From Asterochloris sp. CNOR1 (lineage: Eukaryota > Chlorophyta > Trebouxiophyceae > Trebouxiales > Trebouxiaceae), in the NCBI GenBank assembly GCA_963969365.1, contig OZ017746.1:2728001-2792000 (forward strand): 64,000 nt of DNA, read 5' to 3'. The translations under genes were made by a program, and so were the position numbers. The notes below the pieces were generated by a model, which saw nothing but the letters and a program-made list of their open reading frames with translations, was not told where the DNA came from and did no database searches. Shown one piece after another: positions 35,101-45,652 of the stretch. Each line of letters starts with the position of its first letter. Within the stretch, counting starts at the first letter, position 1.

Positions 35101-38100
35101 CTGCGGGCCCACCTGGGGCGCCTGTCTGTACAGCACGACTGCAGCAGCCCGCTGACGCCAAAGTCCCTGGCGGCGGAGCGGCGCAGCACCTTCCTGCACG
35201 CCATCCAGCGCCTTGAGGTCAGCCTCCGAGCTTTGTATCAAATCTGGGCCTCCCAAGTGCTTGCCAGCACTGCGTGCGCCATGATCATGCCTGGCATCCT
35301 TCGTGCTGCCCATCTAAATGTGGTTGATACTTGTCTGATCTCTGCATGTGTGCCTGGGTCTTGGCCGAGGGGTTGAAAATCTTGCTAAATTGTCCTGTCT
35401 TACACGGCAGCTGCACTGCAGACCCTGAAAACTGAGAATGGGCACCTGTGGAGCCTGATTGAGGGGCATGCCAGTGCTGAGGGGCAGTGGGCTGCCCGAC
35501 TACAGCAGGATGGCAGCAGCCTGCAGGCGCTGGAGTCTGAGCGCAGGGCCCTGAGGCAGCAGGTCAGAGGTTGCCCTCATAGCCACCCACATCTGCAGGC
35601 TGCCTGTAATAACGAAAACCCTTAGGGCGGCAGGTCAGGAACAATCTTATAGGTACTTGCATCTGCAGGTTGGCTGTACATTGTGCAGGGCGATTGCTAG
35701 CATGCCTGTGGGCCAGCCAGTACAGTCCACCCCAGGCGCCACGTATTGAGGGAAGTGCTGCTGCTCAGGGGACACCTGCACTATGAGTGGCTGTTCTCAC
35801 TGCAGGTGGAGGCCATCAGCAGGGAGCGCAGCGATGTGTCAGAGCGCCTCACACATGCACAGGTCAGCAGAAAGGCCGCAAACCCTGCTTGTTGGGAGCC
35901 CACCTCAGCCAGTTGGCTAGGTATGCGTTCTTGGTTTTATGTGGTCCATGGGCATGTGACCCATCGGCGACACGCCTGGGCCTTGCTCACCCCATACCTG
36001 CATGGGCCACTGCGTGACACATGGCAATGTCAGTGTCAAGAATTGTGCCTGCAGGTAGCCGTCAAGCAGCTGCAGAAGGCTGTCAGCCGGCTGGGCCAGG
36101 AGAATGCCCAGCTGGTGGCTCGCCAGGCTGCGCTGGACGACACACAGCACGACATGGTGCAACAGGGGCGCAGCATGGCGCATGTGGGTTGCCAGGCGGG
36201 TGCACCCCTGAGGTCCACAGGCACGCAGCCTTTGGGGTTGACAGCTGAGGGGTTGCAGGTGCAGTCAGCCCAACCCAGTGCTGCCAATGCTGGCACCATG
36301 ACGGAGGAGTGCAGGCCTGAGGCAGTGCTGGCAGCAGGTGCAGGCCTGGAGGGCGGTGCAGCACAGCAGGAGCAGAGCACTGTGGAGGATCTGAAGCGCC
36401 TGCTGCAGTACTATACTGCCCGGGGGGACAAGTACAGGCAGCGCTGTCACCACCTGGAGGTGACCTGCTTAGTCGCTCACAGCTCCGTCCAACCGTCAGG
36501 GGCGCAAGGCAGGTCATGACAGCGTCTCTGCGGGGCAGCTCTGCCAGAAGCCTTGCCGTGCCCATGATGATGGTCATGCGCCAGCGCAGCTATGAGGTGT
36601 CTGGCTTGCATGCAACAGCTTACGTGCGAGCCCTGCTGCCGGGCACTGCTCACTGGGCATGGCCCTGGTGCCTGCTGCTCCTGGCTGGGGCCCTTGCTCA
36701 AGTGGGTGGTGAGAAGCGCTGTGCCCAGGGTGCAGCATCAAGTGCATGCTGAAGTCATGAGCCCTCTTCTGAGGTGCGATGGTGCCTGCAGGGCAGCTTG
36801 GACCGCCTGAGGGACGAGCTGCAGGCCACTGTGGCTGCCAAAGCAGCCGTGCTGGCTGCACAGGAGGCAGGCAGCAGCATGGCAGTGCAGCAGGAGGTGA
36901 GGCCCTGCCATGCACACACAGACCAGACCCCATCCCTGCTGCCCAGCCTCCAGCTGCTCCAGCTGCTGCAACCTCTCAGTCACCACAGTCGATTCTCTCA
37001 CTCACAGCAGTCATGCTGCTGCTCGAGTGATGCGGCATGGCCACGCACCACTCTGTGCTGACACACAGCATGTGTGCCCCAGTGGCAATGCTCTGCCGCC
37101 TGGCCCCCCCCTGCAGGAGCTGCAGAGGCAGTCTCAGGCTGTCCAGGTGCAGCTGCAAGGGCTGGCCGCTGAGCTGGAGCAGGTGCTGGCAGAGGAGGCA
37201 GACAAGGCGACGATGCTGGCTGGGGGCCTGGCAGTGGGCAGGTGGGGCTCGACCTTGCCCTTCCTCTCTAGGGGGTTTGCCTGCTCAGACAGCCTTGTTC
37301 AGGAGCCTGGAGCTGCTTAACAGATGGCCTTGGCTTCGGAGGTGGGGAGTATAAGGTGCAGGCAGAACTAGCTCAATTCAGCAAAGACTGCAAGGTTTTG
37401 GCCTTTGTGCGATTGCTGCAGGCCAGGCGAAGTCGAGGGTAGCCAGGAGGTGACCAGAGTCTGCCGACTGGCGCGGCGCTTGATGCAGAATTACTGTGCC
37501 GTCATGCTGCGCCTGCAGCGTGGCCAGCTACAGGAGCCGGGAGGGTCCCGTATGCAGACTGATGGTCACATGCATCAGCCAGGGACAGGCAAGTCACTGC
37601 TCTTGTCGTCCTCCTACAAGACGCATAGGACTGCTTGCATGCTGCTGCATGGCCGGGCCAAGCCATTCAAACATGCAGCAAACCATCCTTGATTGATCTG
37701 CTGCCGTATTCACTGCACAGCATGCTGTGCTTTTAGGTGCCAAATCCCAGACAGCAGACGCAGCTGCAGCAGGCAGCCTTCAGATCCTGCTCCATGCAGA
37801 GGGCAGCAGGGATGACCAGCTGTCTGCAGCAAAGGAGCGCGCGGCCCAGATCGCTGCTCGCATTGATGTGCTTCTTGCCAGCAGGAGCGGTCATGACAGT
37901 GATACTGCAGCCAATCAGAGGCACCACCACCATCCCCAGGCACCATCTGCGGCGCCAAGCTTCAGCTTCCTTCATCCATCTGCTCAGTCCCTACTGGAGG
38001 AGCAGAAGGGCAGCACCTCTAGCTCTGCATCCCAGGCATCTGTTTTGCAGCCTCTCCCCACAGTAAGCGCTGTCCTCATGGACAGCAACAGCAGGCACTT

Positions 38101-38245
38101 GCATCTGAATCCTCAGAACGGCACCCGCAATGCAAAAGCAGTTCAGAAGTCCAAGGGCAAGCCAGGCAAGAAGTCTCTCCCTGCCACCCCATCTCGCAAC
38201 AGGCAACATCTGACAGGCACCAAACGAAGCCAGCACGGCACATGA
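23131..38245 (+). CDS. Giant multi-exon coiled-coil protein of unknown function
   Basis: I do not recognise a named family. The first exon starts ATG 23131 (MQHAQRRPLDDITLPSRN), is Ser/Pro-rich, and ends in a GTGAGG donor. The next (about 23550-24210) has a Ser/Pro/Gly-rich stretch and then begins heptad-like sequence (LQAQLVDSERQRQSADAQ). From there to about 37.6 kb, dozens of short exons encode Gln/Glu/Ala/Leu coiled coil, for example MAQLQRTTAELEKTQAAAAG, LEEEVAAASSHVKLLQQQ and RRDELSCLLEEAERNLEA. A low-complexity Ser-rich insert lies at about 28.3-29.1 kb. The largest open exon is at about 30.1-31.2 kb. A less repetitive segment at 35.1-36.5 kb (SSPLTPKSLAAERRSTFLHA, then LKRLLQYYTARGDKYRQRC) may be the most informative for homology. 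The C-terminus is His/Ser/Lys-rich and ends at 38245. A cytoskeletal, centrosomal or tethering scaffold is the general inference. The span could hide a second gene. Confidence 0.7.
30284..30446 (+). repeat. In-frame 108-bp coding repeat in the coiled coil
   Basis: Two near-identical 55-bp blocks at 30284-30338 and 30392-30446 encode AALQQQLAAKELQCQQLQ and AALQQQLAGKELQCQQLQ. The period is 108 bp (36 codons), which preserves frame, and weaker LQAQL/LRQQL echoes follow. This looks like internal growth of the coiled coil by tandem duplication. Confidence 0.85.
31528..31641 (+). repeat. 57-bp tandem duplication carrying a 5' splice site
   Basis: Two adjacent 57-bp copies, 31528-31584 and 31585-31641, differ at about one base. 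Each contains GCGGCAGAG followed by the donor GTGAGG. The donors lie after 31559 and after 31616. Because 57 is a multiple of three, using the second donor adds 19 residues (VRGPAEYNLHVQLQQMAAE) without changing frame. Confidence 0.93.
34110..34290 (+). repeat. Diverged tandem duplication inside a coiled-coil-gene intron
   Basis: Two diverged copies of a roughly 100-bp unit. Shared blocks are CGAGGCTGTCTCACGCTGGC against GGAGGCTGTCCCACCCTGGC, then CCAGCTGGCCTCCTGTGTGT against CCAGCTGTTGTCCTGTGTGT. They lie between the exon ending MSQRLE (34092) and the exon starting EQVTFVQQLDE (about 34400). Each copy is followed by a CCAGGT junction word. Confidence 0.75.
35553..35681 (+). repeat. Diverged tandem duplication of an exon end and donor
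   Basis: Copies at about 35553-35610 and 35625-35681 share GGC(A/G)GCAGGTCAG and a downstream CATCTGCAGG(C/T)TG block. The first copy contains the end of the exon coding ALESERRALRQQ and its donor. The second lies in the intron, where it offers a decoy donor. Confidence 0.75.
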
Positions 38246-38362
38246 CCACATACCTTGACTCAATTTGCTTGCCAGCATTACAGACCAATATGGCACAAGT
38301 ATGGCAGTTCAATGCCAATTTCCTTGTTGATGTGGATGAAAGGTTGCAGTGAATGCATTTAG

Positions 38363-41300
38363 TCACGCATTGACCAGCACGACTCGGGCAGGTTCTAGCC
38401 TGACATTCTTGGAGGGCACCACGCTGCCATAGATCTCAAGGCGATTGTTGCTGTGGCCATACAGGAAGTCCTCGTCCACCTGGCTGCAGCCCCAGATGCT
38501 GAGGCGCCGCAGGCCATGGCAGTTGTCGGCCAGCATGCCTAGCGCCGAACTGCTGACGTGCCGGCACCAGGAGATGTCCAGTTCTTCCAGCCGGTCCCTG
38601 CATGACACCCAGCTGCGATGTAGCTGTTGCCTGTCTCAGGCTGATTGCAGACCTGATCTGACTCAGTCATCAGTACTGCTCGATATGCCAGGCTGCCATA
38701 CAAGAGCAAGATGCCGACCACTCCCCCTGAATGCACACAAGGCAGCGTGGGACCCTGCAGGATACTCAGCACGCCTCACCAGCTGCTTGTGCTCACCATC
38801 AGGCAGCTTACTCAACTTCTGAGATAGCTTGTCTCGCCACTGCCACAATGGCAGCAAGCCTGACGCTCAGCCCAGCTCTCAACTCGCAAGTGAGGGCTGG
38901 CAATCACGTATGTCACACAGCACAAGAGCAGGTGCTGGACCAGACTTGATCAGCGTTGAGGCAGCTGTGAAGGTGCTCCTGTATTGGCATTCAAACATAA
39001 AGCACCTGCCCGCCGTGGCCAGCGCCTTGACTGTGCTGATGCCCACGTGCGGCAGAGAGTTGACGTTGAGCTTTCGCAGGGTGCCCTTGAGCGCAACTGC
39101 TGCCACGGCCTCATCACTCACCCTGTGGCAGCGCTGCAATGAGAGCTCCTGCACCGGCAGTACTCAAAGGGCTCTGCACAGTGACAAGCTCGACTTCCCC
39201 TCCTGCTGCAACACAAGACAGAGCATGTCTGCAGCAGACAGTGGCTGGTGCAGGCCCACTTGAACTGAGCCCAGTGACATGCCAGTCCTTGTGTCGTGCC
39301 CAGTAAAAAGGATCAGCCAGTCTGTAGCAGACATGACAGGCCCACCTCCAGATGTGAGCAGCTCTCTGCCAGCGCCAAAACACCGACATCTGTGACCTTG
39401 CTGCAATGGTCAGCCCGCAGGGCCAGCAGGGTTGGGCAGCCGGCCGCAATGCCAGCCAGTGCGCCATCCCCAACCTGTGGGCAACTGCAGCAGAAGCAGG
39501 AGGGCAGCTTGCAGCCCCTGACTACAGTGCAGCTGATCAACAAGCAGGCCAGCATGCTCACACAGTCACGTGAGAAGGGATGGATGGGAATTAGGGTGAG
39601 GGAAGCAGGATGCTGTGAGGGCGACCTACAGGTGATGCACATGTGCCTGCCCACAGTAAACCCAAGTGAAGCACAGTTTGGTGAGCACGGCATTCCCTCT
39701 GCAGGGGCTTCCCAGACACCTGCTGCAGCTGGCGAAGCGCACAGGGTTGAGCGGCGCAGCCTTGGACCAAACTGTCTTGCTCGCGCCCGGTCACATGCTT
39801 CAGCTGATGCCGCACACCGGCATATACAGCACAAGCTCACTGCGCAGGAGCTTGTGCCTTCACTCACCTGCTGCGGCTGGCCTCTCTCACAGGGACAGAC
39901 ACAGTCAGGCAGCCGGGATGCCCTATGCAGTCACCTGCTGAAGCTGATGCGGCGCACAGGCGTGGACAGCGCGACCTCCGTCAGCAGGGCGTCATTGACT
40001 TCAGGGATGCCGTCCAGCACCACCTGCTCCAGGGCCGGCAGGGCCCCCAGGAGCACCCTCTGCAGGGCAGCGGCACCCACGCCGCGGCAGCCCTCCAGGT
40101 CCAGCTCACTGCAGGCAGCGCAGCAGAGATGAATGAGATGTGTGGGGTGACCTGAGGCTGCGCCAGGCAGGTGCGCCCATGCCGCCCCCAGGATCGAGCT
40201 CCTGCTGGAGGTGGAGGGCTGCTGACATCGTGGGCCACTGGGCATACCCAGCTCAGCTTGACAGCCAGGACTGCATGCAGGGTACACAGGGCACAGCTGC
40301 AGGAACCAAGGGGCTGCCATCAGGCTGGTTGTCAGAGCTGACCAGCTGGTCCTCAGTGATACCGAGCAGCTGCTGCAACACAGGCAGTTGACCAGCCTTG
40401 GGACGGCACTTGCGCATGCAGTCTCTTGAGGAGGGTCTTGAGGAGGGCATCAGACAAAGCGGTCTTCTGGAAGGACAAGGACAAAGAGCACAGAGGTCAC
40501 TACCAGGCCAGCCCTGAGGGCTCCCCTGCAGGTTCGTGCCCACTCAAGCCGAGGCCCACTGCCCACCAGGCTGTGCAGCTCCCTGATGGCCTCCCCAGTC
40601 ACTCAGCGCAGGAGAGCATCTACGGAAAGGGAGCTCACTTGAGGTGGGGCACCAGGCTGGGGAGCTGTTTGATGGCCTCCTCTGTCACGCGGCAGCAGGA
40701 GGGCAAGCGGAGGACCTGCAGCGCGGGTGCGCACCGCAGGATGGCCAGCAGGCCTGCATCCCCCAAGCGGTAGGCCCCACCCAGGGCCAGCACCCTCAGG
40801 CCGGTCAGCTCGCCGGCGGAGGTCAGGGCCTGGGCGGTGGCGTCTGTCAGGCCCTGCCCGCACATGTTGAGCTCCAGACGCTCCAGCCTGTGGGGCAGAC
40901 TGCACAGGGCTCAGGTGGAGGGGGCTGCACTCTGCAGTGCGCTCTGCACACAATGAGCAACTCCCTACAGCTGCTCCACAGTACAGCTACGCGCCACGAG
41001 TCGCTGCTCTGCTTGCTGGCTGAATTTGGCAAAGCCTGAGTGGTCCTGTGGTGCCACGCTTTCCTCATTACATGCAACCGGCATGCGCTCTTCCCATGCA
41101 CAAACAGAGGCGTGGCAGTTTTAGAGCAGGGCGCAACCCCTGGGCAAGTGTTGAGCAGGTGCTAGGCAAAAAGTCAGGGACACCTGCAAGGTTGGGCAGA
41201 CTCCATGTATTAAGGCGTCAGCAGACAGCTCACCTGGGCGAACCTGCCTCCCGCAGGGCGTCTGCCAGGCACTCCTGCTTCAGCTGGACGCAGTTGGGTA

Positions 41301-42733
41301 GGTTGACCTCGTCAGGGGCGCCCTCAGTGAACAGGCGGGCCACCTCAGGGGACAGCTTGCGCTGCTGGCACACTGCTGCAGCTATTGGGACCTGCAGCAG
41401 GCACGGGAGACCTTTGAACAGCAGTACAAGATGTGGGGTCCTGCAGGCGGCGTGCAGACTCACACCACAGCAGCACTGAACAATGCAGCAGCACAGGAGG
41501 GTACAGCCGGCACAGGTTGCCTTTGCTGACACCAGACAACCAGCATGCATCCTTCGCGGCGCAACATCAACTGACAAACTGACTGCAGCAGGCACAGGAA
41601 TCTCGGGAAGGCACCAAGCAATGATAATTCTCGCAGCCGGCACACATTCTTCACAGCACAGCATTGCCCAATAGGAGGACCTGCAGCAGGCCGGTAAGGG
41701 CATGTTGGGATGCAGAGGGACATGGCAGCAGCCCTGAGCTGCAACGAAGCCGCATGGGAGTCAGAGTAGCCTGACACCTCAGATCAGACCCTGAGGCAGG
41801 CTCAATTTGCAAAGCAGTGCAAGCGCAGTCACCATGCTAGCCCAGCTGTGCAGATGAGTGTACCATTCAGCTGCCCACCACACGCTGGTGGTGGGACCTG
41901 CAGCAGCACGGGAGCGCAGGCCAGCACAGCATTGGCCCCTTAAGCCAGCTGCCCACCCACCTTGATGGCCTCAGGCAGGCCCCACAGAGACTCCACGTGC
42001 TCAATGACCTCCACCAGAGCATCAGTGCACATCTTGGTCAGAGACTGCACGCGGCAGCAGGGGCGCTCTCCCAACGTCAGGTCCCTACATGCCATGCAGC
42101 ATTCAGGCACATGCTGCAGTGCAAGTGGAAGCATGGCAGCATCATGGGTTTCGCTTGCTGGATGCACCAGGAGCTGCAGAACGACTGCACGATGCCGCTT
42201 GAGCACCTGGTGGCCTGCCAGGTGATCTTCAGCTGCTCGCCGGCTTCCCTGCTGGCCTCCAGCATCTTCTCCTGGCGGGCAGCCACAGCCGCATCTCGCT
42301 GCTCAACAAGCTCCCGCGCACTTGACCAGGGGCCCAGATTGCGAGCCTGCAGGTTGCCTTGAGGTCAGTCCTCTCTAGGCTTCTGGGCTGGAGGTGCTGA
42401 GAGCACTTCTGACAAGTCGTGCACAGCTCAGCACCACCTCTGAGCCGCCTGCATGTATGTTGACTGCACCAGCGGAGTCGTCCTCTGTGTTGAAGTGGGC
42501 GAAGTGAGCAGCACGCCTGCAGTGGGGAATGGAGGGATTTGGTGCAGCTTGACCAAGCACGTCACAGGACAGCACAGCAAGTGGCCTTGCCTGCGTGCCA
42601 CATCTCTGGCAGTCGCTTGACGCCGCTGCTCTCCTGCAAGAGCAGCTGCCTGCACTTCTGCAACATTAAGTGCACGACCAGGCTCAAGTTGCTGATCTTC
42701 AGCAGGCTCCTCCCGAGCACGCTTCCTGGCCAT
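38363..42733 (-). CDS. Rad7/rhp7-like leucine-rich-repeat protein (plant-type)
   Basis: Resembles the plant DNA-repair protein rhp7/Rad7-like family, LRR proteins related to the yeast global-genome nucleotide-excision-repair factor. The start at 42733 gives MARKRAREEPAEDQQLEPG; a GC-donor intron then joins to RRAAHFAHFNTEDD. Further N-terminal blocks are NLGPWSSARELVEQRDAAV, VQSLTKMCTDALVEVIEHVE and RLFTEGAPDEVNLPNCVQLK, which match the order of blocks in the plant family as I recall it. The C-terminal AMN1-type LRRs include CGQGLTDATAQALTSAGEL, YRLGDAGLLAILRCAPAL, GDGALAGIAAGCPTLLAL, CHRVSDEAVAAVALKG and LEELDISWCRHVSSSALG. The protein ends PARVVLVNA-stop. It could alternatively be an F-box-type substrate receptor, but no F-box is seen. 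The 3' end converges on the coiled-coil gene with about 117 bp between stop codons. Confidence 0.78.
39789..39988 (-). repeat. Decayed duplicate of an LRR exon end plus donor in the next intron
   Basis: The true exon end and donor (about 39988-39929, coding STPVRRISFSR before GTGACT) has a diverged copy at about 39850-39789 within the following intron. Both share the word AGCTGATGC(C/G)G(C)GCACA on the plus strand. The period is about 140 bp. Confidence 0.7.
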
Positions 42734-43977
42734 GACTGCTGCTCTCAGCAGGTTGATCCGAGCTTCTGTTTGGAGCTGTCAGGTGTGCTCTCAAGGTCGC
42801 GAAGGCTTGAGAGCTCTCTCAGAGCAAGCACATCCCGTGCAGATCCTCACTCGATTGCCAAATGATGCTGCCTGCTACAGCAGCCTGTGTAAATGTGCAT
42901 CAATTGCCAGGCAGACCAGATGCAAGTCCCGGCATGGCATCTCGATCCTGCTCTACTGTCAGCAGGAACAGGAGATGGACCCAGCAGCTTTGCAGGAGCT
43001 CTGCAGGTCTGAAGGCCCAAGCTTTGGCCGCTAGTCCAGGACAGACCTGCCGACAAAGGGCAGGCTGCCTGCAGATGAAGAGCTCTGGGATGCATCACGG
43101 GCAGCCACCCCAACCCATGTGAAGCACCATCAACAGATGATGACCTCCGCACCTGCAGCTCCCCTACGGCCCTGGCACAGCAGCACAGCCGGTATGCCAG
43201 CTGCTGGCAGTGTCCATTGCATTCCTCCTCCAGTGCTCACAGGGCAAGACGTGTCCTCACTTGGATCCAGGGCGCCTGGGCCTCATGGCAGTTCTGGCTT
43301 TGGCAGCGCTGCTGGTCTGGCAGCGCATCACAGCCAGCAGGTCAGCCATGCACTTGTCGAGGGCTGCAGTGCCCTGCACACACCAGCCAGGCTGAGCGCC
43401 ATGTGCTTGGTGTGCTCCTGTCAGCTGGTCTGGCAGCATATCCAGGGCAGCAGGTCAGCAAAGCACCTTGTGCATGGCCGCAACATGCTCTGCTCACACC
43501 AGCAAGACTGATATGCTGTGTGCCTGGTGTTGCAGGTCCTCTGACTCAGGCACCCGACTTTCTGCACCAGGCAGCCATCCTGGGACAGAGCGTGAGCTGG
43601 ACAGCACAGTCAGGGCGCTTACGTCTCCAGATGAGGCTGCAGGGGTGGGGCACTTACAAACTTGTTGGTGCTGCTGATGTGTGTGCAGACCCCTTGTCCT
43701 GAAGCGATGCCTTGCATTCATGTTGCAGGGCAGGCGGCTGGCTTCCACTGGCCATCTTTCGTTCAGGCCCAACAGAGTAGGGCAAGTTGCATTCTGGCGC
43801 GATGCTGCATCCAGTGCAGCACTGCTCACAGCAGAGGGGCTGGCCATGCCAACAGGCTCGACTGCTGAGCTCCTGGGGCTGCAGCTGCAATACCTGCAGT
43901 TCCTGCGATCCAGCGAGACCATTGAAGCTTTGAAAGCAAAGCCTCCACCCATGCCAAAGCCGCCAGCCTGGGTGTGA
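42732..43977 (+). CDS. Small hypothetical protein, possibly mitochondrial
   Basis: I do not recognise it. A candidate start at 42732 (MTAALSRLIRASVWSCQ) looks like a mitochondrial presequence. An internal exon near 43079-43190 reads ELWDASRAATPTHVKHHQQM. Another at about 43536-43645 reads GTRLSAPGSHPGTERELDST. The last exon starts at about 43730 (GRRLASTGHLSFRPNRVGQ), contains ETIEALKAKPPPMPKPPAWV, and stops at 43977. The last two exons join cleanly; the joins between 42.8 and 43.1 kb are not resolved. The intron before 43536 carries a 113-bp duplication. The putative ATG overlaps the ATG of the opposite-strand Rad7-like gene. Confidence 0.45.
43311..43536 (+). repeat. 113-bp imperfect tandem duplication ending at a 3' splice site
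   Basis: Copy 1 starts at 43311 and copy 2 at 43424, both with GCTGGTCTGGCAGC. They share CAGCAGGTCAGC, a CACACCAGC block and a (C/T)TGGTGT acceptor-like tail. The second copy ends in the acceptor TGTTGCAG used by the exon at about 43536. Confidence 0.75.
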
Positions 43978-44540
43978 GGCTGGCTGTCAAATGACTTCCT
44001 GCTTGCACATGCTGCTGGATTGTGCTGACAGAATAGTGTCTGTGGCGCCCGCAATGATTGATGAAGGGGCTTGCAGGGATGATGCTGGTTGAGGGGAGGC
44101 AGCATTGCAATGCCAATTGGCGCATGCCAGGGTGGCAAGAAGCAGTTGTGAAAGCATGCATGGAAGGACACACGTAACACAGATGTGAACACATCACAGG
44201 AGCTGCACAGCAGTGGTACATAAAGAGAGACGCTCCACACACACATAAACACACCTGATAGGTGCCTTCATGCATTGCTGTCGAAGCCTGAATCACTAGA
44301 GGCCAGCCAGGGCTCGGTGCCTAGATTTGAGGTGCAGAGAAGGGTCTTAGCTTACACTTCCGTTTTGCCTTACAACATGGGAATGCAAAATACGAAACAA
44401 AACAAAATCTAAGCTGAAGCTCCTGTCTAGAGTGTCGACCCTGACCGTCACTGCTCATTCACAGGCCGCAGACACAAGACGTGAACCCCACACTCGCTCA
44501 CAGGGCCATCTCGGGACCTTCAACTGCCAGAGCCTGCTCT
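43978..44540. other. Intergenic spacer
   Basis: About 560 bp between the stop at 43977 and the next putative ATG at 44541. AT-richer tracts around 44340-44420 could be terminator or promoter sequence. Nothing else is recognisable. An upstream exon of the next gene may start near 44475. Confidence 0.35.
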
Positions 44541-45052
44541 ATGCTCAGCAGCGGGTTTCACAGGCAGGGCCTAGCCCAGGCAGTGCCCTCCAGCCGCCTC
44601 ATCCAGAGGTGTCCACGACTCCAGCCTGCAGTCTGCAGTGCGCCCCCCAGGGATGTGAGCAGCTCAGCGGCCACTTTCATAAGCCTGCCGGCCACAGAGA
44701 GAGACAGTCTGTGGGACAGCGAGACATCCTGCCCCTGGCCCCTGCCAAGCAGAGCAGCTGGAGCTCACAGCAGCCCGCGCACGCAGGGCCTGGCAGGGGT
44801 TGTGCAGGCTGCGCAGAGACTGTGGACCACTGGAGAGGTGGGTCATGTCACCCTGTGGCGGACCTGTTCAGGAACAGCAGCGGCTTTGCTGCCTAGCTTG
44901 TCCATGCCTGCATTGTGAAAATGCGCCTGTTTACCTTGCAGGAGCTTCCGCCTGAAGTCAAGGCAGTGAGTGGAGCATACACTGATGGGTTTCAGAGCAT
45001 AGACACGAAAACCTCATTTTTCTCGCTGTGGCGCTATGTTGGTCTCAAATGA
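44541..45052 (+). CDS. Two-exon orphan protein of 135 aa, possibly mitochondrial
   Basis: Not recognised. Exon 1 (44541-44837, 99 codons exactly) starts MLSSGFHRQGLAQAVPSSRL, a basic, Ser/Ala/Gln-containing leader that looks like a mitochondrial presequence, and ends QAAQRLWTTGE at a GTGGGT donor. Exon 2 (44942-45052, 36 codons plus stop) reads ELPPEVKAVSGAYTDGFQ and SFFSLWRYVGLK. Both exons are phase 0, so the join is exact. The C-terminal part is not low-complexity and is the best segment for homology search. The next gene (B55) is convergent. Confidence 0.55.
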
Positions 45053-45652
45053 GAGCCTGCAGAAGCCTGTATCATTCACCTCGCTGTCACCAAATAAGTC
45101 TACCATTTTTGAGGACCTCTGAATGTATGCACCAGGTCTGCTAGTTCTTCGTCACACCTCGCAATGCCCAGCCCCCAATTCTGCCCAATTTTGGACCAGC
45201 TTGTGACTGTGAAGCAGCTTATGTCAGAAAGTAGCACAGCTACAATCTTCTAGTCCCATGAAAAGGAAGCAGGACATCGAGATGTCTTCAAGGGAGGCTG
45301 ACTGACTGCAGCACCTGTCAGGGGCATGTGCATGGCGGCAGGGCCAATGGTGGACGTTCAAGTAATTGCTCAGGAATTTTTCAGCAACATGCCTCCTTGG
45401 CTGCAGCGGCTATGTACAGGACACAGGAGCAGGGCGCAAAAGGTTGCAGGGAAGTGCACCTCGCATCACTTTGCGCAGTACCTGCAGGACATAAACGAGG
45501 TAAGCAGGTTACACTGAGGGTGCCGCAGCACATCACGGCTTCCAGCCAAGGCCAGGGAGAAGTTCGTCCCGTTTGGCTCTGGCTCCTCACAGACAAATGT
45601 CACAGCTTGCAGTCAAGAATCTGGCATCTATTGTCGTGCAGGCGCAGGCAAC
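45053..45652. other. Convergent intergenic interval
   Basis: About 600 bp between the stop of the plus-strand orphan and the stop of minus-strand B55. It should hold both 3' UTRs. Short open frames here have no supported splice structure. Confidence 0.4.
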
